From assembly GCF_000949135.2 (NCBI RefSeq), contig NZ_JTAN02000019.1, positions 186,001 through 250,000 on the forward strand: a stretch of 64,000 nucleotides of DNA, in the 5' to 3' direction. Shown here piece by piece: positions 24,830 to 33,968 of this stretch (position 1 is its first letter; the number at the start of each line of letters is the position of its first letter). The translations under genes were made by a program, and so were the position numbers. The stretch is from Burkholderia sp. USMB20. GTDB taxonomy: Bacteria; Pseudomonadota; Gammaproteobacteria; Burkholderiales; Burkholderiaceae. The notes under the pieces were generated by a model, which made no database searches, was not told the DNA's origin, and saw nothing but the letters and a program-made list of their open reading frames with translations.

Positions 24830-26014
24830 ATGATGCGTGACCTCGCACAAACCGGAACCCGCAAGCGCAGGATGCGCGCCGTGTGGCTGCGCATCCATCT
24901 TTGGCTTGGGCTGACAGTGGGCGCGCTGCTGGCGGTGATCGGCCTGACGGGCAGCGCGCTCGTCTTCTACACGACGATCGACGAAGCGTTCGAGCTGCCG
25001 GCAATCGGGTACACGTCGATGCCGAACGACGCGCCGACCTACGAATCGATCGTGCGGCTGCTGAAGCGCACCTGGCCGGACCGGAACCGCGGCTGGCGCC
25101 TGGAGCTTCCATCGGATACGTCGCCCCTCATCCGCGCACGCTACTATCGGCCCGGCGAGAAGGCGGACAGGGCGTTCGCGCCGCTGCTCGTCTGGATCGA
25201 TCCGCGTTCCATGCGGATCGTGCATCACGCATTCTGGGGCAACACGCCGATGACGTGGCTCTACGACATGCATTACACGTTGCTGATGGATGGAGCAGGA
25301 CGGCAGATCGTCGGCTGCGTTGGGCTCGTTGCGCTGATATCCGTCGGCTCGGGGTTATATCTCTGGTGGCCGAGAAGGCGGAGTTTGCGCGCCGCGTTGA
25401 CGGTCAGATTCAACGCAAGTCGGCAGCGTACGACCTACGATCTGCACAAGATCGGCGGTGTCTATCTGCTGCCTGTCGTCGCGATCCTGATCGTGACCGG
25501 TGTGCTGCTGAACATGCCCGAGACGTTTAACCCGATGATCGGGCGGGTGTCGCCGCTGTTCGTGCCGCCGACGTGTAAAGGCGTTCCCGGCCCCCGACAG
25601 ATCACGCTCGACGAAGCGCTGAACGCGGCCCGACAGCGCTTTTCCGATGCAACGCCACGCTGGCTCGAAACGCCTGACGGTCCGCAGGGATGCTATCGCT
25701 TCCGGCTGCACCGGCAAGGTGAGCCCGGTTTCCGGTTCCCTGCCACGACCGTATGGGTCGACGCCTACACCGGTACCGTGATCGGCGCGCGCGACGTCGC
25801 GACCCAGTCCGCAGGCGATACGCTTCTCGGGTGGCTGCATCCGTTGCACAGCGGTGAGGCGCTCGGGCTGCCCGGACGTATTGCCGTCCTTGTGTCCGGG
25901 TTTGCGTTGCCGCTGCTGTTCGTGACTGGTGTGTTGCGCTGGCGGCAAAAGAGTACGGCGAAGCGCGCGGGCACGTCCGACGTCGCGATCAAGGTCGGCG
26001 AATCCGCTCGATGA
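24830..26014 (+). CDS. PepSY-associated transmembrane protein, reductase-like
   Basis: This 394-residue protein has four membrane segments: IHLWLGLTVGALLAVIGLTGSALVFY, VGLVALISVGSGLYLWWP, IGGVYLLPVVAILIVTGVLL and a C-terminal FALPLLFVTGVLRW. PepSY-type domains lie between them, with WVDAYTGTVIGA near residue 310. It resembles the FsrB/PiuB group, inner-membrane proteins that reduce or process substrates delivered by a TonB receptor. Histidines in the membrane segments (LRIHLWLG, DLHKIGG, GWLHPLHSG) could hold heme or metal. It starts at one of two consecutive ATGs (24830 or 24833), four bases after the receptor stop. Confidence 0.8.
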   Translation: MMRDLAQTGTRKRRMRAVWLRIHLWLGLTVGALLAVIGLTGSALVFYTTIDEAFELPAIGYTSMPNDAPTYESIVRLLKRTWPDRNRGWRLELPSDTSPLIRARYYRPGEKADRAFAPLLVWIDPRSMRIVHHAFWGNTPMTWLYDMHYTLLMDGAGRQIVGCVGLVALISVGSGLYLWWPRRRSLRAALTVRFNASRQRTTYDLHKIGGVYLLPVVAILIVTGVLLNMPETFNPMIGRVSPLFVPPTCKGVPGPRQITLDEALNAARQRFSDATPRWLETPDGPQGCYRFRLHRQGEPGFRFPATTVWVDAYTGTVIGARDVATQSAGDTLLGWLHPLHSGEALGLPGRIAVLVSGFALPLLFVTGVLRWRQKSTAKRAGTSDVAIKVGESAR

Positions 26015-26452
26015 CGGCCAGCCGGTCGATCTCGTTCGCAGAGGGCACGATCGTAACGCGACGCGTCGTGGCCCTGCAGCGCGACGCTTTTTACCGCTCC
26101 CCACTTGTTGGCGGCACGAGCCTGCGCGCATGGTCGCTCAGCCTGCGTCACGCGCTGGATCGCCTGGATGACACGACTCGGCGACATCGACGTTCCCACA
26201 ATGAGTGCCTCGATCTGCGGGCGTTCCGTGCCTTGACGGGCTCGGAGCAACGGCGCAGCGGGATGGTCCCCACGAAAGTGGGGTATTTGACCCACTGCAT
26301 CTATGAAGACGCTGTATCACGCTCGTTCTGATAGTGGCAGGATGTGCAAACGGTGTTGTGCCAGCCCGGCGTCTGCGAGCGCTGGTTATCTCGTGGATGT
26401 GTGGCTCCGACACCTTCGACAATCGCTTGCCGCCCTTACCCTGGAGAAGCAA
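26015..26452. other. Intergenic region upstream of the bufferin operon
   Basis: This 438-base region has no convincing gene. Open frames exist on both strands but lack family features. A perfect 6-bp hairpin with a GAAA loop lies at 26268-26283. TTGACC at 26287-26292 could be part of a promoter for bufA1, but a matching -10 is not evident. Confidence 0.5.
26268..26283 (+). terminator. GAAA-tetraloop hairpin
   Basis: CCCCAC-GAAA-GTGGGG is a perfect 6-bp stem closed by a GNRA tetraloop and followed by TATTTGA. It may end the upstream transcript or be a leader structure of the bufferin operon. The T-run is poor, so a canonical intrinsic terminator is doubtful. Confidence 0.4.
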
Positions 26453-26707
26453 ATGAAATCGAATCTCAGCCGGCAGGCCCTGCTTGCCGTGGCGCTCGCC
26501 GGCGTAGCTGCAGCAGCCGTCGCGGCCACGTCGGAGGAAGCCAAAGTGATGTGCTATGGCATCGCCAAGGCCGGCCAAAACGACTGCGGGAGCAAGACCG
26601 GCGTGCATGGCTGCGCGGGTGAGGCGAAGGTCGACTACGACAAGGGCGACTTCAAGATCGTGCCAGCGGGCACTTGCGCAGAACTGGGCGGGACGGTCAG
26701 CCCCTGA
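26453..26707 (+). CDS. bufA1: BufA1-type bufferin precursor (DUF2282)
   Basis: This 84-residue protein has a signal peptide ([16 protein letters not shown]) and a short mature part with four cysteines: [22 protein letters not shown] and [10 protein letters not shown]. This matches DUF2282/BufA1, the precursor of bufferins, ribosomally made copper-binding peptides whose central cysteines are oxidised to thiooxazoles by BufB with help from BufC. The ATG at 26453 has CTGGAGAAG upstream. It is followed after 37 bases by bufB and then bufC. Spacing and order match known bufferin operons. The peptide would act in the periplasm as a copper buffer. Confidence 0.85.
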   Translation: MKSNLSRQALLAVALAGVAAAAVAATSEEAKVMCYGIAKAGQNDCGSKTGVHGCAGEAKVDYDKGDFKIVPAGTCAELGGTVSP

Positions 26708-26744
26708 TGTCGCGAAGCGATTGTCGCAGCATGCCGGTGTTCTC

Positions 26745-27641
26745 ATGATCGCAATCGATCCAGTTGCCACCGCGCCATCCGGCATCGGCATCGGGCTGCG
26801 TCACGCCCACTACGCTGACTTTCTCGCAGCACCGCCCGTGGTGGACTGGGTAGAAGTGCATTGCGAGAACTATTTCGGCGATGGCGGCTATGACCTGCAC
26901 GTGCTCGACACCGTGCGACGCGATCTGTCGGTCAGCCTGCATGGCGTCGGCCTTGGGCTCGGCTCGGTCACCCCGCTTGACGCCGGTCATCTGGGCAGGC
27001 TCAAGCGCCTCGTCAAGCGGATCGAACCCGCGGTCGTCTCCGAGCATCTGTGCTGGGGCGCGACGGCTGCCGGTCATCTGAACGACCTGTTGCCGATGCC
27101 GCTGACCGACGCGACGCTCGCTCACCTCACGGCGCGAGTCGACGAAGTGCAGGAGGTACTCGGCCGGCCGATCCTGCTCGAAAACGTTTCCACCTGGCTC
27201 CGGTTCAACGATGACCGGTACGGTGAAACGGTATTCCTCTCCGAACTGGCTCGGCGAACCGGATGCGGCGTACTCCTCGACGTCAACAATCTATACGTGA
27301 ACCAGTGCAATCACGGAGAGAACGCGATCGCGGCAATGGACGCGTTGCCGCAGAGCGTGGTCGGCGAAATCCATCTTGCGGGCCATCGTGTAACCGGTGC
27401 CGCTGTAATCGATGACCATGGCTCACGTGTCGCGCCCGCTGTCTGGAGCCTCTATGAATATGCACTCCGCAGGTTCGGCAACGTGCCAACGTTGATCGAA
27501 TGGGACACGGACATTCCGCCGATGAGCGTGCTGGTCGACGAAGCCCGGCTCGCGCGCGCAGCGCAGCTCCGGGCAGGCGAGAACGTGCGACAGGAAATGA
27601 AGGCGACTCAAGGGCAGGAACGTGATGGCCTTACACCTTGA
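26745..27641 (+). CDS. bufB: BufB, DUF692 multinuclear iron oxidase (MNIO)
   Basis: This 298-residue protein of the DUF692/MNIO family is a TIM-barrel enzyme with two or three iron ions that modifies cysteine in peptide substrates. Conserved metal-ligand stretches are visible: [12 protein letters not shown] at the start, [63 protein letters not shown] and [10 protein letters not shown]. It should act on BufA1. I chose the ATG at 26745; the ribosome site is poor, and an in-frame TTG lies upstream. Its end overlaps bufC by 17 bases. Confidence 0.9.
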   Translation: MIAIDPVATAPSGIGIGLRHAHYADFLAAPPVVDWVEVHCENYFGDGGYDLHVLDTVRRDLSVSLHGVGLGLGSVTPLDAGHLGRLKRLVKRIEPAVVSEHLCWGATAAGHLNDLLPMPLTDATLAHLTARVDEVQEVLGRPILLENVSTWLRFNDDRYGETVFLSELARRTGCGVLLDVNNLYVNQCNHGENAIAAMDALPQSVVGEIHLAGHRVTGAAVIDDHGSRVAPAVWSLYEYALRRFGNVPTLIEWDTDIPPMSVLVDEARLARAAQLRAGENVRQEMKATQGQERDGLTP

Positions 27642-28491
27642 ATTGCTCCAGCAAATGTTCGCGAGCGCACTTGACGATCCGGAGCAGGAGGAGGCCCTGC
27701 TCAGACTCGTGAAGCCGTTGTCGCCGGTCGCCGGCGGCGCTCTCGATCAAGTCGGTGCACATGCGACGGCTGAATCGCAGCTTCCGGTAGCCACCGGTTC
27801 CGATGAGGCGCTGCACCAGCGCGTCGGACTATACCGGGGCAACGTCCGCTCGCGCTGGCGCGCGGCGCTCGCGACCGCATATCCTGTGTTGCTGGCACTG
27901 GTCGGGGATGCATATTTCGATGCGCTGTCCCTTGCCTATGTCCGTGCGCATCCGTCCGGCAGCGGTGACCTCAATCGCTTCGGCAATGCAATGCCGGCCT
28001 TTGTCGGCGAATACGAGCGAGGCTCGCGCTTTCGATATTTTGCAGATGTGGCGCGCCTCGAGTGGGCGCTGCACGTTGCCTGCTTCGCCGCTGACGCTTC
28101 GGCATTTACACCGCAGCAATGGGTCGAACTCGGTGACGAGCACCTGCTGGATGCGCAACTCGCGGTGCATCCGGCCTGCACGGCCATCGCCTCGGATTAC
28201 GCCATTGCAGACATCTGGCGCGCGCATCAACCAGGTGGCACTTTTCCGCAACGAATCGACGGACCCACGTGGACGCTCGTCGTCCGTCCAGTGTGGCAAC
28301 CCACGGTGCTCGTTCACTCGGAGGCCGCGCACGCGGCCTTCATCGCACTACAAAGTGGAAGTACCCTGGCCGTTGCACTCGACGCAGCATGTGCGATCGA
28401 TCCGGAATTCGATTTCGCCACGCAATGGCACACGTGGATAGCATCATCGGCAATTACCGGCGCGGCCGCAGGCACGGCACGGTCGGTTTGA
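27625..28491 (+). CDS. bufC: BufC, DUF2063 partner protein of the MNIO enzyme
   Basis: This 288-residue protein has an N-terminal DUF2063 region ([29 protein letters not shown], followed by [20 protein letters not shown] and [17 protein letters not shown]). BufC binds the precursor and delivers it to BufB. A GTG at 27622 and an ATG at 27625 both fit; AGGA precedes them. It overlaps bufB, which supports stoichiometric co-translation. The C-terminal half ([27 protein letters not shown]) matches the second domain of the family. No DoxX-type BufD is seen downstream; the next gene is a copper storage protein. Confidence 0.85.
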   Translation: MALHLELLQQMFASALDDPEQEEALLRLVKPLSPVAGGALDQVGAHATAESQLPVATGSDEALHQRVGLYRGNVRSRWRAALATAYPVLLALVGDAYFDALSLAYVRAHPSGSGDLNRFGNAMPAFVGEYERGSRFRYFADVARLEWALHVACFAADASAFTPQQWVELGDEHLLDAQLAVHPACTAIASDYAIADIWRAHQPGGTFPQRIDGPTWTLVVRPVWQPTVLVHSEAAHAAFIALQSGSTLAVALDAACAIDPEFDFATQWHTWIASSAITGAAAGTARSV

Positions 28492-28718
28492 CCTGTGTTT
28501 GGGTGACGATGAACTGATCGTCGCTGCTGCCGCGTTTACGGCGACTGTGCGCCCCAACGTAGATGAGACTATGGGTCGGGTATGAACTCCACCCTGACTG
28601 AGCCATCAGCGTTTCCTTGATGTTAGGATCTGGTCGTTCCAGCCCCATTCCCCGGCGGCTACGAATGCGGGCGTTCGAACGTTTTGTCATTGCGGTAAAT
28701 TTTTTCGGAGATTTTCAC

Positions 28719-29174
28719 ATGGACAGACGTGACGCACTATTCGGTACCGGGCTGCTGGCGCTTTCCGCATTGGCCACAATTGAACGTGCCTCGGCCCAGG
28801 AAAGCGCTCCTGCGCAAACCCCTCACATGCATCATGGTGGTCACTACAGCGCGCTCGCCGATGCGGCGGGCGAGTGCGTATCAACGGGCCAGGCGTGCGT
28901 GAGCCATTGCATTGGTCTTCTGGGCAAGGGGAACAAGGATCTGGCAGCCTGTGCAACCAGCGTGTCACAGATGCTTGCTCTTTGTGGCGCGCTACAACAA
29001 CTTGCCAACCAGAACGCGCACTACCTTCCGGCACTCGCCAAAGTCACGTTGGATGCATGCAACGATTGCGAGGCGGAGTGCAAAAAACATGCTGACCGAC
29101 ACGAGCCGTGCAAGGCGTGCATGGAGTCATGCCGCGCATGTGCTAACGCGTGCCGCGCAGCGCTGGCAACCTGA
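28719..29174 (+). CDS. Csp1-like four-helix copper storage protein, Tat-type signal
   Basis: This 151-residue protein has an N-terminal twin-arginine-like signal (MDRRDALFGTGLLALSAL), then HMHHGGHY. A four-helix bundle with 13 cysteines in CxxxC spacing follows (CVSTGQACVSHC, DACNDCEAECKK, PCKACMESCRACANACRA). This is the layout of DUF326/Csp1, which stores many Cu(I) ions inside the bundle. Export by Tat as a folded protein is typical of Csp1, unlike cytosolic Csp3. GGAG lies eight bases before the ATG at 28719. Its position after bufABC joins a small copper chelator to a bulk copper store. Confidence 0.85.
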   Translation: MDRRDALFGTGLLALSALATIERASAQESAPAQTPHMHHGGHYSALADAAGECVSTGQACVSHCIGLLGKGNKDLAACATSVSQMLALCGALQQLANQNAHYLPALAKVTLDACNDCEAECKKHADRHEPCKACMESCRACANACRAALAT

Positions 29175-29348
29175 ACCGCAGCGGGTTCTTCCGTCCTCCG
29201 ATAGCAATTCCACTTCTGCCTGGCGGTCGCAACTGGCGGCCGCCATCTCCGATTCAGCCTCTTTGCGGGTTTCCACCTAACCCAAAGTCCAACCATCCCG
29301 TCGCAGATTTTCCGCATACTGATTGCATCGACGTCTCGTGGGTCTGCC

Positions 29349-29741
29349 ATGCCCAGCCGTTGCCGTCAGAAGATCGGGGCTTTCCTCGGGATCTTCGCGA
29401 TCCTGCTGAGCGTGGTCGCGCCGACGATATCCCAGACGCTGCGTGGCGCGTCGGCCGAAGGCGCGCATCATTCCCATCATGCGCATCACGCGACTGTAGT
29501 CGCTCATCTCGCCCAAGCTGGGTCTGCCGCACACCATCATGGTTCCGATTCATGGCCGGGTTGTGACGCGTGCCCGTATTGCAGCTTGATTGCGCACATA
29601 CCGACGCTGCCTGGCGCGCTCGTGGCATTCGGCATCCCTGCGCAACCGGCCGGGTTTGTCACGCCGGTTGTGGCTGCGGTGTTTCGTCCATACACGGTTC
29701 TGACACGCGCGCAGCCTCGCGCCCCTCCCGTATTGTCCTGA
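29349..29741 (+). CDS. DUF2946-type small membrane protein, histidine-rich
   Basis: This 130-residue protein has one membrane segment (AFLGIFAILLSVVAPTISQ), then a histidine-rich stretch (HHSHHAHHATVVAHL, and AAHHHGSDSW), then CDACPYCSLIAH with the CxYC signature. The His clusters are the strongest metal-binding hint among the four relatives in this window. The ATG at 29349 fits the signal-anchor start. It lies 104 bases before the outer-membrane protein gene, the same order as at 15317-15828. Confidence 0.8.
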   Translation: MPSRCRQKIGAFLGIFAILLSVVAPTISQTLRGASAEGAHHSHHAHHATVVAHLAQAGSAAHHHGSDSWPGCDACPYCSLIAHIPTLPGALVAFGIPAQPAGFVTPVVAAVFRPYTVLTRAQPRAPPVLS

Positions 29742-29845
29742 TCCCCCGCTGATGGCATTCCCGCGATGCTCGCGCATTGAACGGCATCGCTGTGTCGTCG
29801 CGCGTCTGTTGCGGCGACGCCTACATAATCAACCAGGACATCACC

Positions 29846-30754
29846 ATGCGAACCACTCGCAAACGGGGCGCCGTGGCGCTATGCGCGCTCGCTCCTTGCC
29901 TCTTTTCAGTTGATGCGGCAGCCCATGCGGTGGCCGGCAATCGCGTGTTTCCTGCCACGATGGCGGTCGACGACCCCGGCGTCGGCGACGAACTGAACCT
30001 TGAATTCGGCCATCTGCAGTCCAGCACGGATGACGGCGACAAGCAGAACACCAATACGACGACGCTCGAATGGGACAAGCGGATCACGCCGAGCTTCCAG
30101 CTTTCCGTGACGGGCACGTACGTCAACCTGAACGCGCCGAACGGCGGCTCGGCGAGCGGTTTCGACAACTTCGCGATCGGCGCCAAATACCGCTTCTACG
30201 TGAACGAAAAACACGAGTTCATGGCCTCGGTCGGCGCGACCGCAGAGTTGGGCGGGACCGGGGCGCAGTCGATCGCCGATCCACACTCGGCGATCACGCC
30301 GACGCTCTACTTCGGCAAGGGCTTCGGCGACCTGCCCGACAGTCTGAAATACCTGAAGCCGCTGGCGATCACAGGAACCGTTGGCCCGCGCCTGACATTG
30401 AACAGTGCCGATCCGAATTCGTTGAGCTGGGGCGTCACCGTGCAATACAGCCTGCCTTATCTGCAGAACTTCGTGCAGGACGTGGGGCTCAAGACGCCGT
30501 TCAGCAACCTGATCCCGGTTGTCGAATTTCCAATGAGTACGTGCACCGCCAGTCCATGTTCAGGCCACACGACCGGGACGATCAATCCCGGCGTGATGTG
30601 GGTGAATCGCTGGGGCCAGTTCGGCGTCGAAGCGCAGATTCCCGTCAATCATGCGAGCAGCGCCGGCGTCGGCGTGCTGCTGCAAGCCCATCTGTTCCTG
30701 GACGACGTATTGCCGAACTCGCTCGGCAAACCGATTTTCGGCAAAGGAGATTAG
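29846..30754 (+). CDS. Outer-membrane beta-barrel protein, unknown substrate
   Basis: This 302-residue protein has a signal peptide (LAPCLFSVDAAAHAV) and a mature part of amphipathic strands (LNLEFGHLQ, TTTLEWDKRITPSFQLSVTGTYV, FDNFAIGAKYRFYV, FGVEAQIPVNHASSAGVGVLLQAHLFLDD) as in small transporter barrels. Two cysteines lie close together in CTASPC. The ATG at 29846 has AGGA upstream. The stop is two bases before the start of copC, so both belong to one operon. The family is not identified beyond a barrel; the neighbours suggest copper. Confidence 0.7.
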   Translation: MRTTRKRGAVALCALAPCLFSVDAAAHAVAGNRVFPATMAVDDPGVGDELNLEFGHLQSSTDDGDKQNTNTTTLEWDKRITPSFQLSVTGTYVNLNAPNGGSASGFDNFAIGAKYRFYVNEKHEFMASVGATAELGGTGAQSIADPHSAITPTLYFGKGFGDLPDSLKYLKPLAITGTVGPRLTLNSADPNSLSWGVTVQYSLPYLQNFVQDVGLKTPFSNLIPVVEFPMSTCTASPCSGHTTGTINPGVMWVNRWGQFGVEAQIPVNHASSAGVGVLLQAHLFLDDVLPNSLGKPIFGKGD

Positions 30755-30756
30755 CG

Positions 30757-31131
30757 ATGAAGCTATTCACCAGTCGCCTGCGCGACTACGGCGCGGCAAC
30801 CATCGCAGCAGTCATGCTGATGCCGTCTGCCGCGTTCGCGCACGTGTTCCCGCAGACCCAGTCTCCGTCGGCGGGCGCCGAAGTGCCGGCGCCAGCTAAC
30901 GTAACGATTGTGTTCGACGGGCCGCTCGAACCCGTATTCAGCTCGCTGACCGTCAGCAATTCGGCGGGTAAGCAGATGAACACCGCGAAAGCGCAGGTCA
31001 ATCCCGGCAACAGGAAGTCGATCAGCGTTGCGCTGCCACCGCTGCCTGTCGACCGGTACACCGTCCATTGGGTGGCAGTGGCCTCGGATGGACATCGTAC
31101 GCATGGCGACTATTCGTTCAGGGTGAAGTGA
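30757..31131 (+). CDS. copC: CopC-type periplasmic copper-binding protein
   Basis: This 124-residue protein has a signal peptide ending SAAFAH, so that mature residue 1 is histidine, the Cu(II) ligand of CopC. The beta-barrel follows (HVFPQTQSPSAGAEV, NVTIVFDGPLEPVF, IFSS-like SSLTVSN) and the second half has WVAVASDGHRTHGDYSFRV, with the Asp and His ligands of the Cu(II) site. It has no methionine-rich Cu(I) loop, so it belongs to the Cu(II)-only class. CopC delivers periplasmic copper to CopD; no copD is adjacent. AAGGAG lies just before the ATG. It is the last gene of the copper block. Confidence 0.9.
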   Translation: MKLFTSRLRDYGAATIAAVMLMPSAAFAHVFPQTQSPSAGAEVPAPANVTIVFDGPLEPVFSSLTVSNSAGKQMNTAKAQVNPGNRKSISVALPPLPVDRYTVHWVAVASDGHRTHGDYSFRVK

Positions 31132-31173
31132 TGGAGCCGGCGATGGTATTCGCATCGATCGTGGTTGCGCCGA

Positions 31174-31572
31174 GAGCGGCTTGTCGAACCAGCGCCGCGC
31201 GCTGCCGCGCCGCGGCAGGGCTGGGTCCGTCCAGTCTGCGGTGGGCGCAACCAGGAACCGTTCATACAGCAGGAAATCTTCGCGCGTGAGGCTCGAGAGC
31301 GGCTTGTCAAGCGCACGTGTGGCCCATACGAGCAGGCGCACGAGCTCCTTGCGACAGCTGCGCAGCATGTGGGGCGAGCCCACGTACTCCGCCAGCCACG
31401 GGCGCACGGCGCCGACGTCCGTGTCGGCCGAAATCTGTCGATGCGCGCCGCGAAGCGCTCCCGCTGAGCCACATGGCAACACGCACGCGTGTCGCTCGGC
31501 GAGGCGATGGAGGTTGCGGACGAAACCGACGGTGGCGTTGAGGCGCACAAACTGGCTGTCAGGCACGGTTAC
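31174..31572 (-). pseudogene. Tyrosine-recombinase (integrase) N-terminal remnant
   Basis: About 130 codons on the minus strand read as the N-terminal arm- and core-binding part of a site-specific integrase: PDSQFVRLNATVGFVRNLH, RSCRKELVRLLVWATRALDKP, LSSLTREDFLLYERFLVAPTADW and GSARRWFDKPLS. The frame is disturbed near 31440-31480, and the catalytic domain with R-H-R-Y residues is absent. The remnant lies directly after copC on the opposite strand and marks the right edge of the copper block. Confidence 0.65.
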
Positions 31573-31592
31573 GTCTTGGCGCCGCCGCGGGC

Positions 31593-31697
31593 TGAAGCGC
31601 CAGATTTTGCATCCGGAGGACACTGTTTTGCGAAATCGGTCTCTTGCTAAGCCCATGATTTGGTGTGGAATTTAGAATGAAGCCGCCAGGTTTTGCA
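31593..31697. repeat. Imperfect direct repeat beside the integrase remnant
   Basis: TGAAGCGCCAGATTTTGCA at 31593-31611 recurs as TGAAGCCGCCAGGTTTTGCA at 31678-31697, with one insertion and one substitution. The pair lies just outside the integrase remnant and could be a recombinase core site or a duplicated element end. Confidence 0.5.
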
Positions 31698-31742
31698 CGA
31701 GAAGGACGATTACCCCATTCAGCATTCTGGATCCGGCAGCGT

Positions 31743-33968
31743 TCAGCGCCCGGCCTCCGCACCGGCGCCGTCGTGCGCATCGCCGTCCGTCCCCGGCCGG
31801 CTCATCGCGAGATGGAGCGCGGCCGGGTCGACCGGTTTCACGAAATGCTGCAGAAACCCGGTCGCGAGACAGCGTTCGCGATCCGCGTTGCGGCCATAAC
31901 CGGTCAGCGCGAGAAAGATGCACGGCGTGACCTCGGTGATCGCCTTCAGCCGCCGCAGCAGCTCGTAGCCGTCCATCACCGGCAGCCCGATGTCGAGGAT
32001 CGCGACGTCGGGGCGATAGGCGCGGTACGCGGCCAGTGCGGTGACCGGGTCGTGCACGACGGCGACCTCGTGACCGGCGTCGCGCAGCCATTGCGCGAGC
32101 GTCGACGCGGCATCCTCGTTGTCGTCGACCAGCATCACGCGCCGGCCGGTGCGGCCCGGCGCCAGGTCGCGGATGCCGGGCGGCGGCTGCGGCACGGTGA
32201 CCGCCACCGTTTTCGGCCGGTATTCGGGCAGCGTGATCGTAAACGTGCTGCCGCAGCCGGGGCCCGCGCTGTCCGCGCGCACCGTGCCGCCGTGCAGCGT
32301 CACCAGGCTGCGCACGAGCGCAAGGCCGATGCCGAGGCCGCCATGCGCCTGTTTCGCTTCGCCGTCGAGCCGGTAGAACGGCTCGAAGATGCTGTCGAGA
32401 CGATCGCGCGGAATGCCGGCGCCGTTGTCGCACACCTCGACGATCGCGGTGTCGTCCGCGCCGCGCGCCGCGCGCAGCGTGATGTCGCCGCCCGGCAGCG
32501 TGTATTTCGCCGCGTTGGTCAGCAGGTTCGCGACGGCCTGCGACAGCCGCACCGGGTCGCCGTGGCAGCGCGCGTCCGGATCGGCGTCGACCTGCAGGCG
32601 GTGGCGGCGCTGCTCGAGCAGCGGGCTCGCGATCTCGACCGCGCGGTCGGCGATGTCGGCGAGCCGCACGGCTTCCTTCTTCAGCGTGATCTTGCCGCGC
32701 GTGATGCGCGACACGTCGAGCAGGTCGTCGATCAGCCGGACCATGTGATCGAGCTGGCGCTGGATGATCGCGATCTCGTTCGGCGTCGCGTGGCCGTCGC
32801 GGTTGCGGATCAGCTCCAGCGCGAGCGAGATCGGCGTCAGCGGATTGCGCAGCTCATGACCGAGCACCGCGAGAAACTGGTCCTTGGCCTGATTCGCGTC
32901 GCGCAGCTCGCCCAGCAGCCGGTCGCGCTCCGCGTTCGCGGCGACGAGCTTCTCGCGCGCGGCGACGTGCTCGGTCACCTCGACCGCACTGACGATCACG
33001 CCCAGCCCGTCCGCGAGCGGCTGCGGATTGAAATGCAGCCGATACACGCGGGCGCCGTCCGGCTCGGGCCGGTCGCGGTGCTCGCCGATCGTCGTCGAGC
33101 AGCCCTGCGCGCGGGCGGCTTCCAGCGCGCGCACGATCTCGGGCGCATCGCCGCCGGGCAGCACCGCCGTCAGCGGCTGGTCGACGATGTCGGTCCGGCC
33201 GCACAAGGCCGAGAAGCGGTGATTCGCGAGCACGATCCGGTGCGCGGGGCCCGACAGCAGCGCGATCGGCAATGGCGCGTGCATCAGGACGCCGTTGCGT
33301 TGCTGTTCGGCATCCTCGCGGCGGCGGATCTCGTCGCTCAGCGCGCGCGAGCGCTGCTGCGCCAGCGCCAGCGTCGGGTACAGCCCGCCTTCGTCGTCGC
33401 GCAGCGATGCGACGGGCAGGATGCGGCGGTGCAGCGCGCATACGTGGCGGAACATCTCCGACTGCTCGGCGTTCGCAAACGCATCGTGCGGATAGCCGCA
33501 GTAGAGCGAGAAGCGGTACCGCTCGATCAGCGCGTTCCATAGCGCTTCCACCCGCAGCGCCGCGGCGTACCGGTTGCGCGCGCACAGCAGCGCGACCATT
33601 TCGCCGAACGCATGCACGGGCCGGCCGGCGCGGATCGCCGCTTCGACGATCGTGCCGATCGAGCGGCGAAAGCGCGCGGGGTCGGGCAGGTCGCCATTCA
33701 TGAAGCTGTCGAGGAGCGCATGCGCGCTCGACATGAAGATGCGGCCGCGGGCCGCGCCGCCGGCCGATGCACCGAGCGTGTGCAGGCGTTCGTGCACCGC
33801 GGCGAGGCAGGCGGGCCGCGCGATCACGATCGCGCTGCCGCCGGCGCTCAGCGCCTGGGCCGCGAACACGGCGACTTCCGACATGAGCTGCGCGTCGGAC
33901 TCGTAGAACTGGACGAAGTGATCGGCCCGCATTGGTGCCGATTCCAGCAGGGGAGGGACTGTTTTCAT
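31743..33968 (-). CDS. Hybrid sensor histidine kinase with MEDS, PAS and receiver domains
   Basis: This 741-residue soluble kinase has four parts. A MEDS sensory domain lies near residues 10-185 (DHFVQFYESDAQL, FGEMVALLCARNRYAAAL) and a PAS-like domain near 235-340 (HAPLPIALLSGPAHRIVLANHRF). A HisKA/HATPase pair follows (phospho-His in VLGHELRNPLTPI; N box LTNAAKYTLPGG; DNGAGIPRD; GGLGIGLALVRSL). A C-terminal receiver has DVAILDIGLPVMDG as phospho-acceptor. It has no membrane segment and no DNA-binding output, so the signal must pass to another protein. MEDS domains occur with methanogen- and dichloromethane-type sensors. It stands alone between the copper and sulfur blocks. Confidence 0.85.
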   Translation of the reverse strand: MKTVPPLLESAPMRADHFVQFYESDAQLMSEVAVFAAQALSAGGSAIVIARPACLAAVHERLHTLGASAGGAARGRIFMSSAHALLDSFMNGDLPDPARFRRSIGTIVEAAIRAGRPVHAFGEMVALLCARNRYAAALRVEALWNALIERYRFSLYCGYPHDAFANAEQSEMFRHVCALHRRILPVASLRDDEGGLYPTLALAQQRSRALSDEIRRREDAEQQRNGVLMHAPLPIALLSGPAHRIVLANHRFSALCGRTDIVDQPLTAVLPGGDAPEIVRALEAARAQGCSTTIGEHRDRPEPDGARVYRLHFNPQPLADGLGVIVSAVEVTEHVAAREKLVAANAERDRLLGELRDANQAKDQFLAVLGHELRNPLTPISLALELIRNRDGHATPNEIAIIQRQLDHMVRLIDDLLDVSRITRGKITLKKEAVRLADIADRAVEIASPLLEQRRHRLQVDADPDARCHGDPVRLSQAVANLLTNAAKYTLPGGDITLRAARGADDTAIVEVCDNGAGIPRDRLDSIFEPFYRLDGEAKQAHGGLGIGLALVRSLVTLHGGTVRADSAGPGCGSTFTITLPEYRPKTVAVTVPQPPPGIRDLAPGRTGRRVMLVDDNEDAASTLAQWLRDAGHEVAVVHDPVTALAAYRAYRPDVAILDIGLPVMDGYELLRRLKAITEVTPCIFLALTGYGRNADRERCLATGFLQHFVKPVDPAALHLAMSRPGTDGDAHDGAGAEAGR

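Noticed and set aside
26029-26331. Possible transposase or regulator fragment upstream of bufA1
   Set aside because: Frames on both strands are open but show no recognisable motif; evidence is too weak to list a gene.
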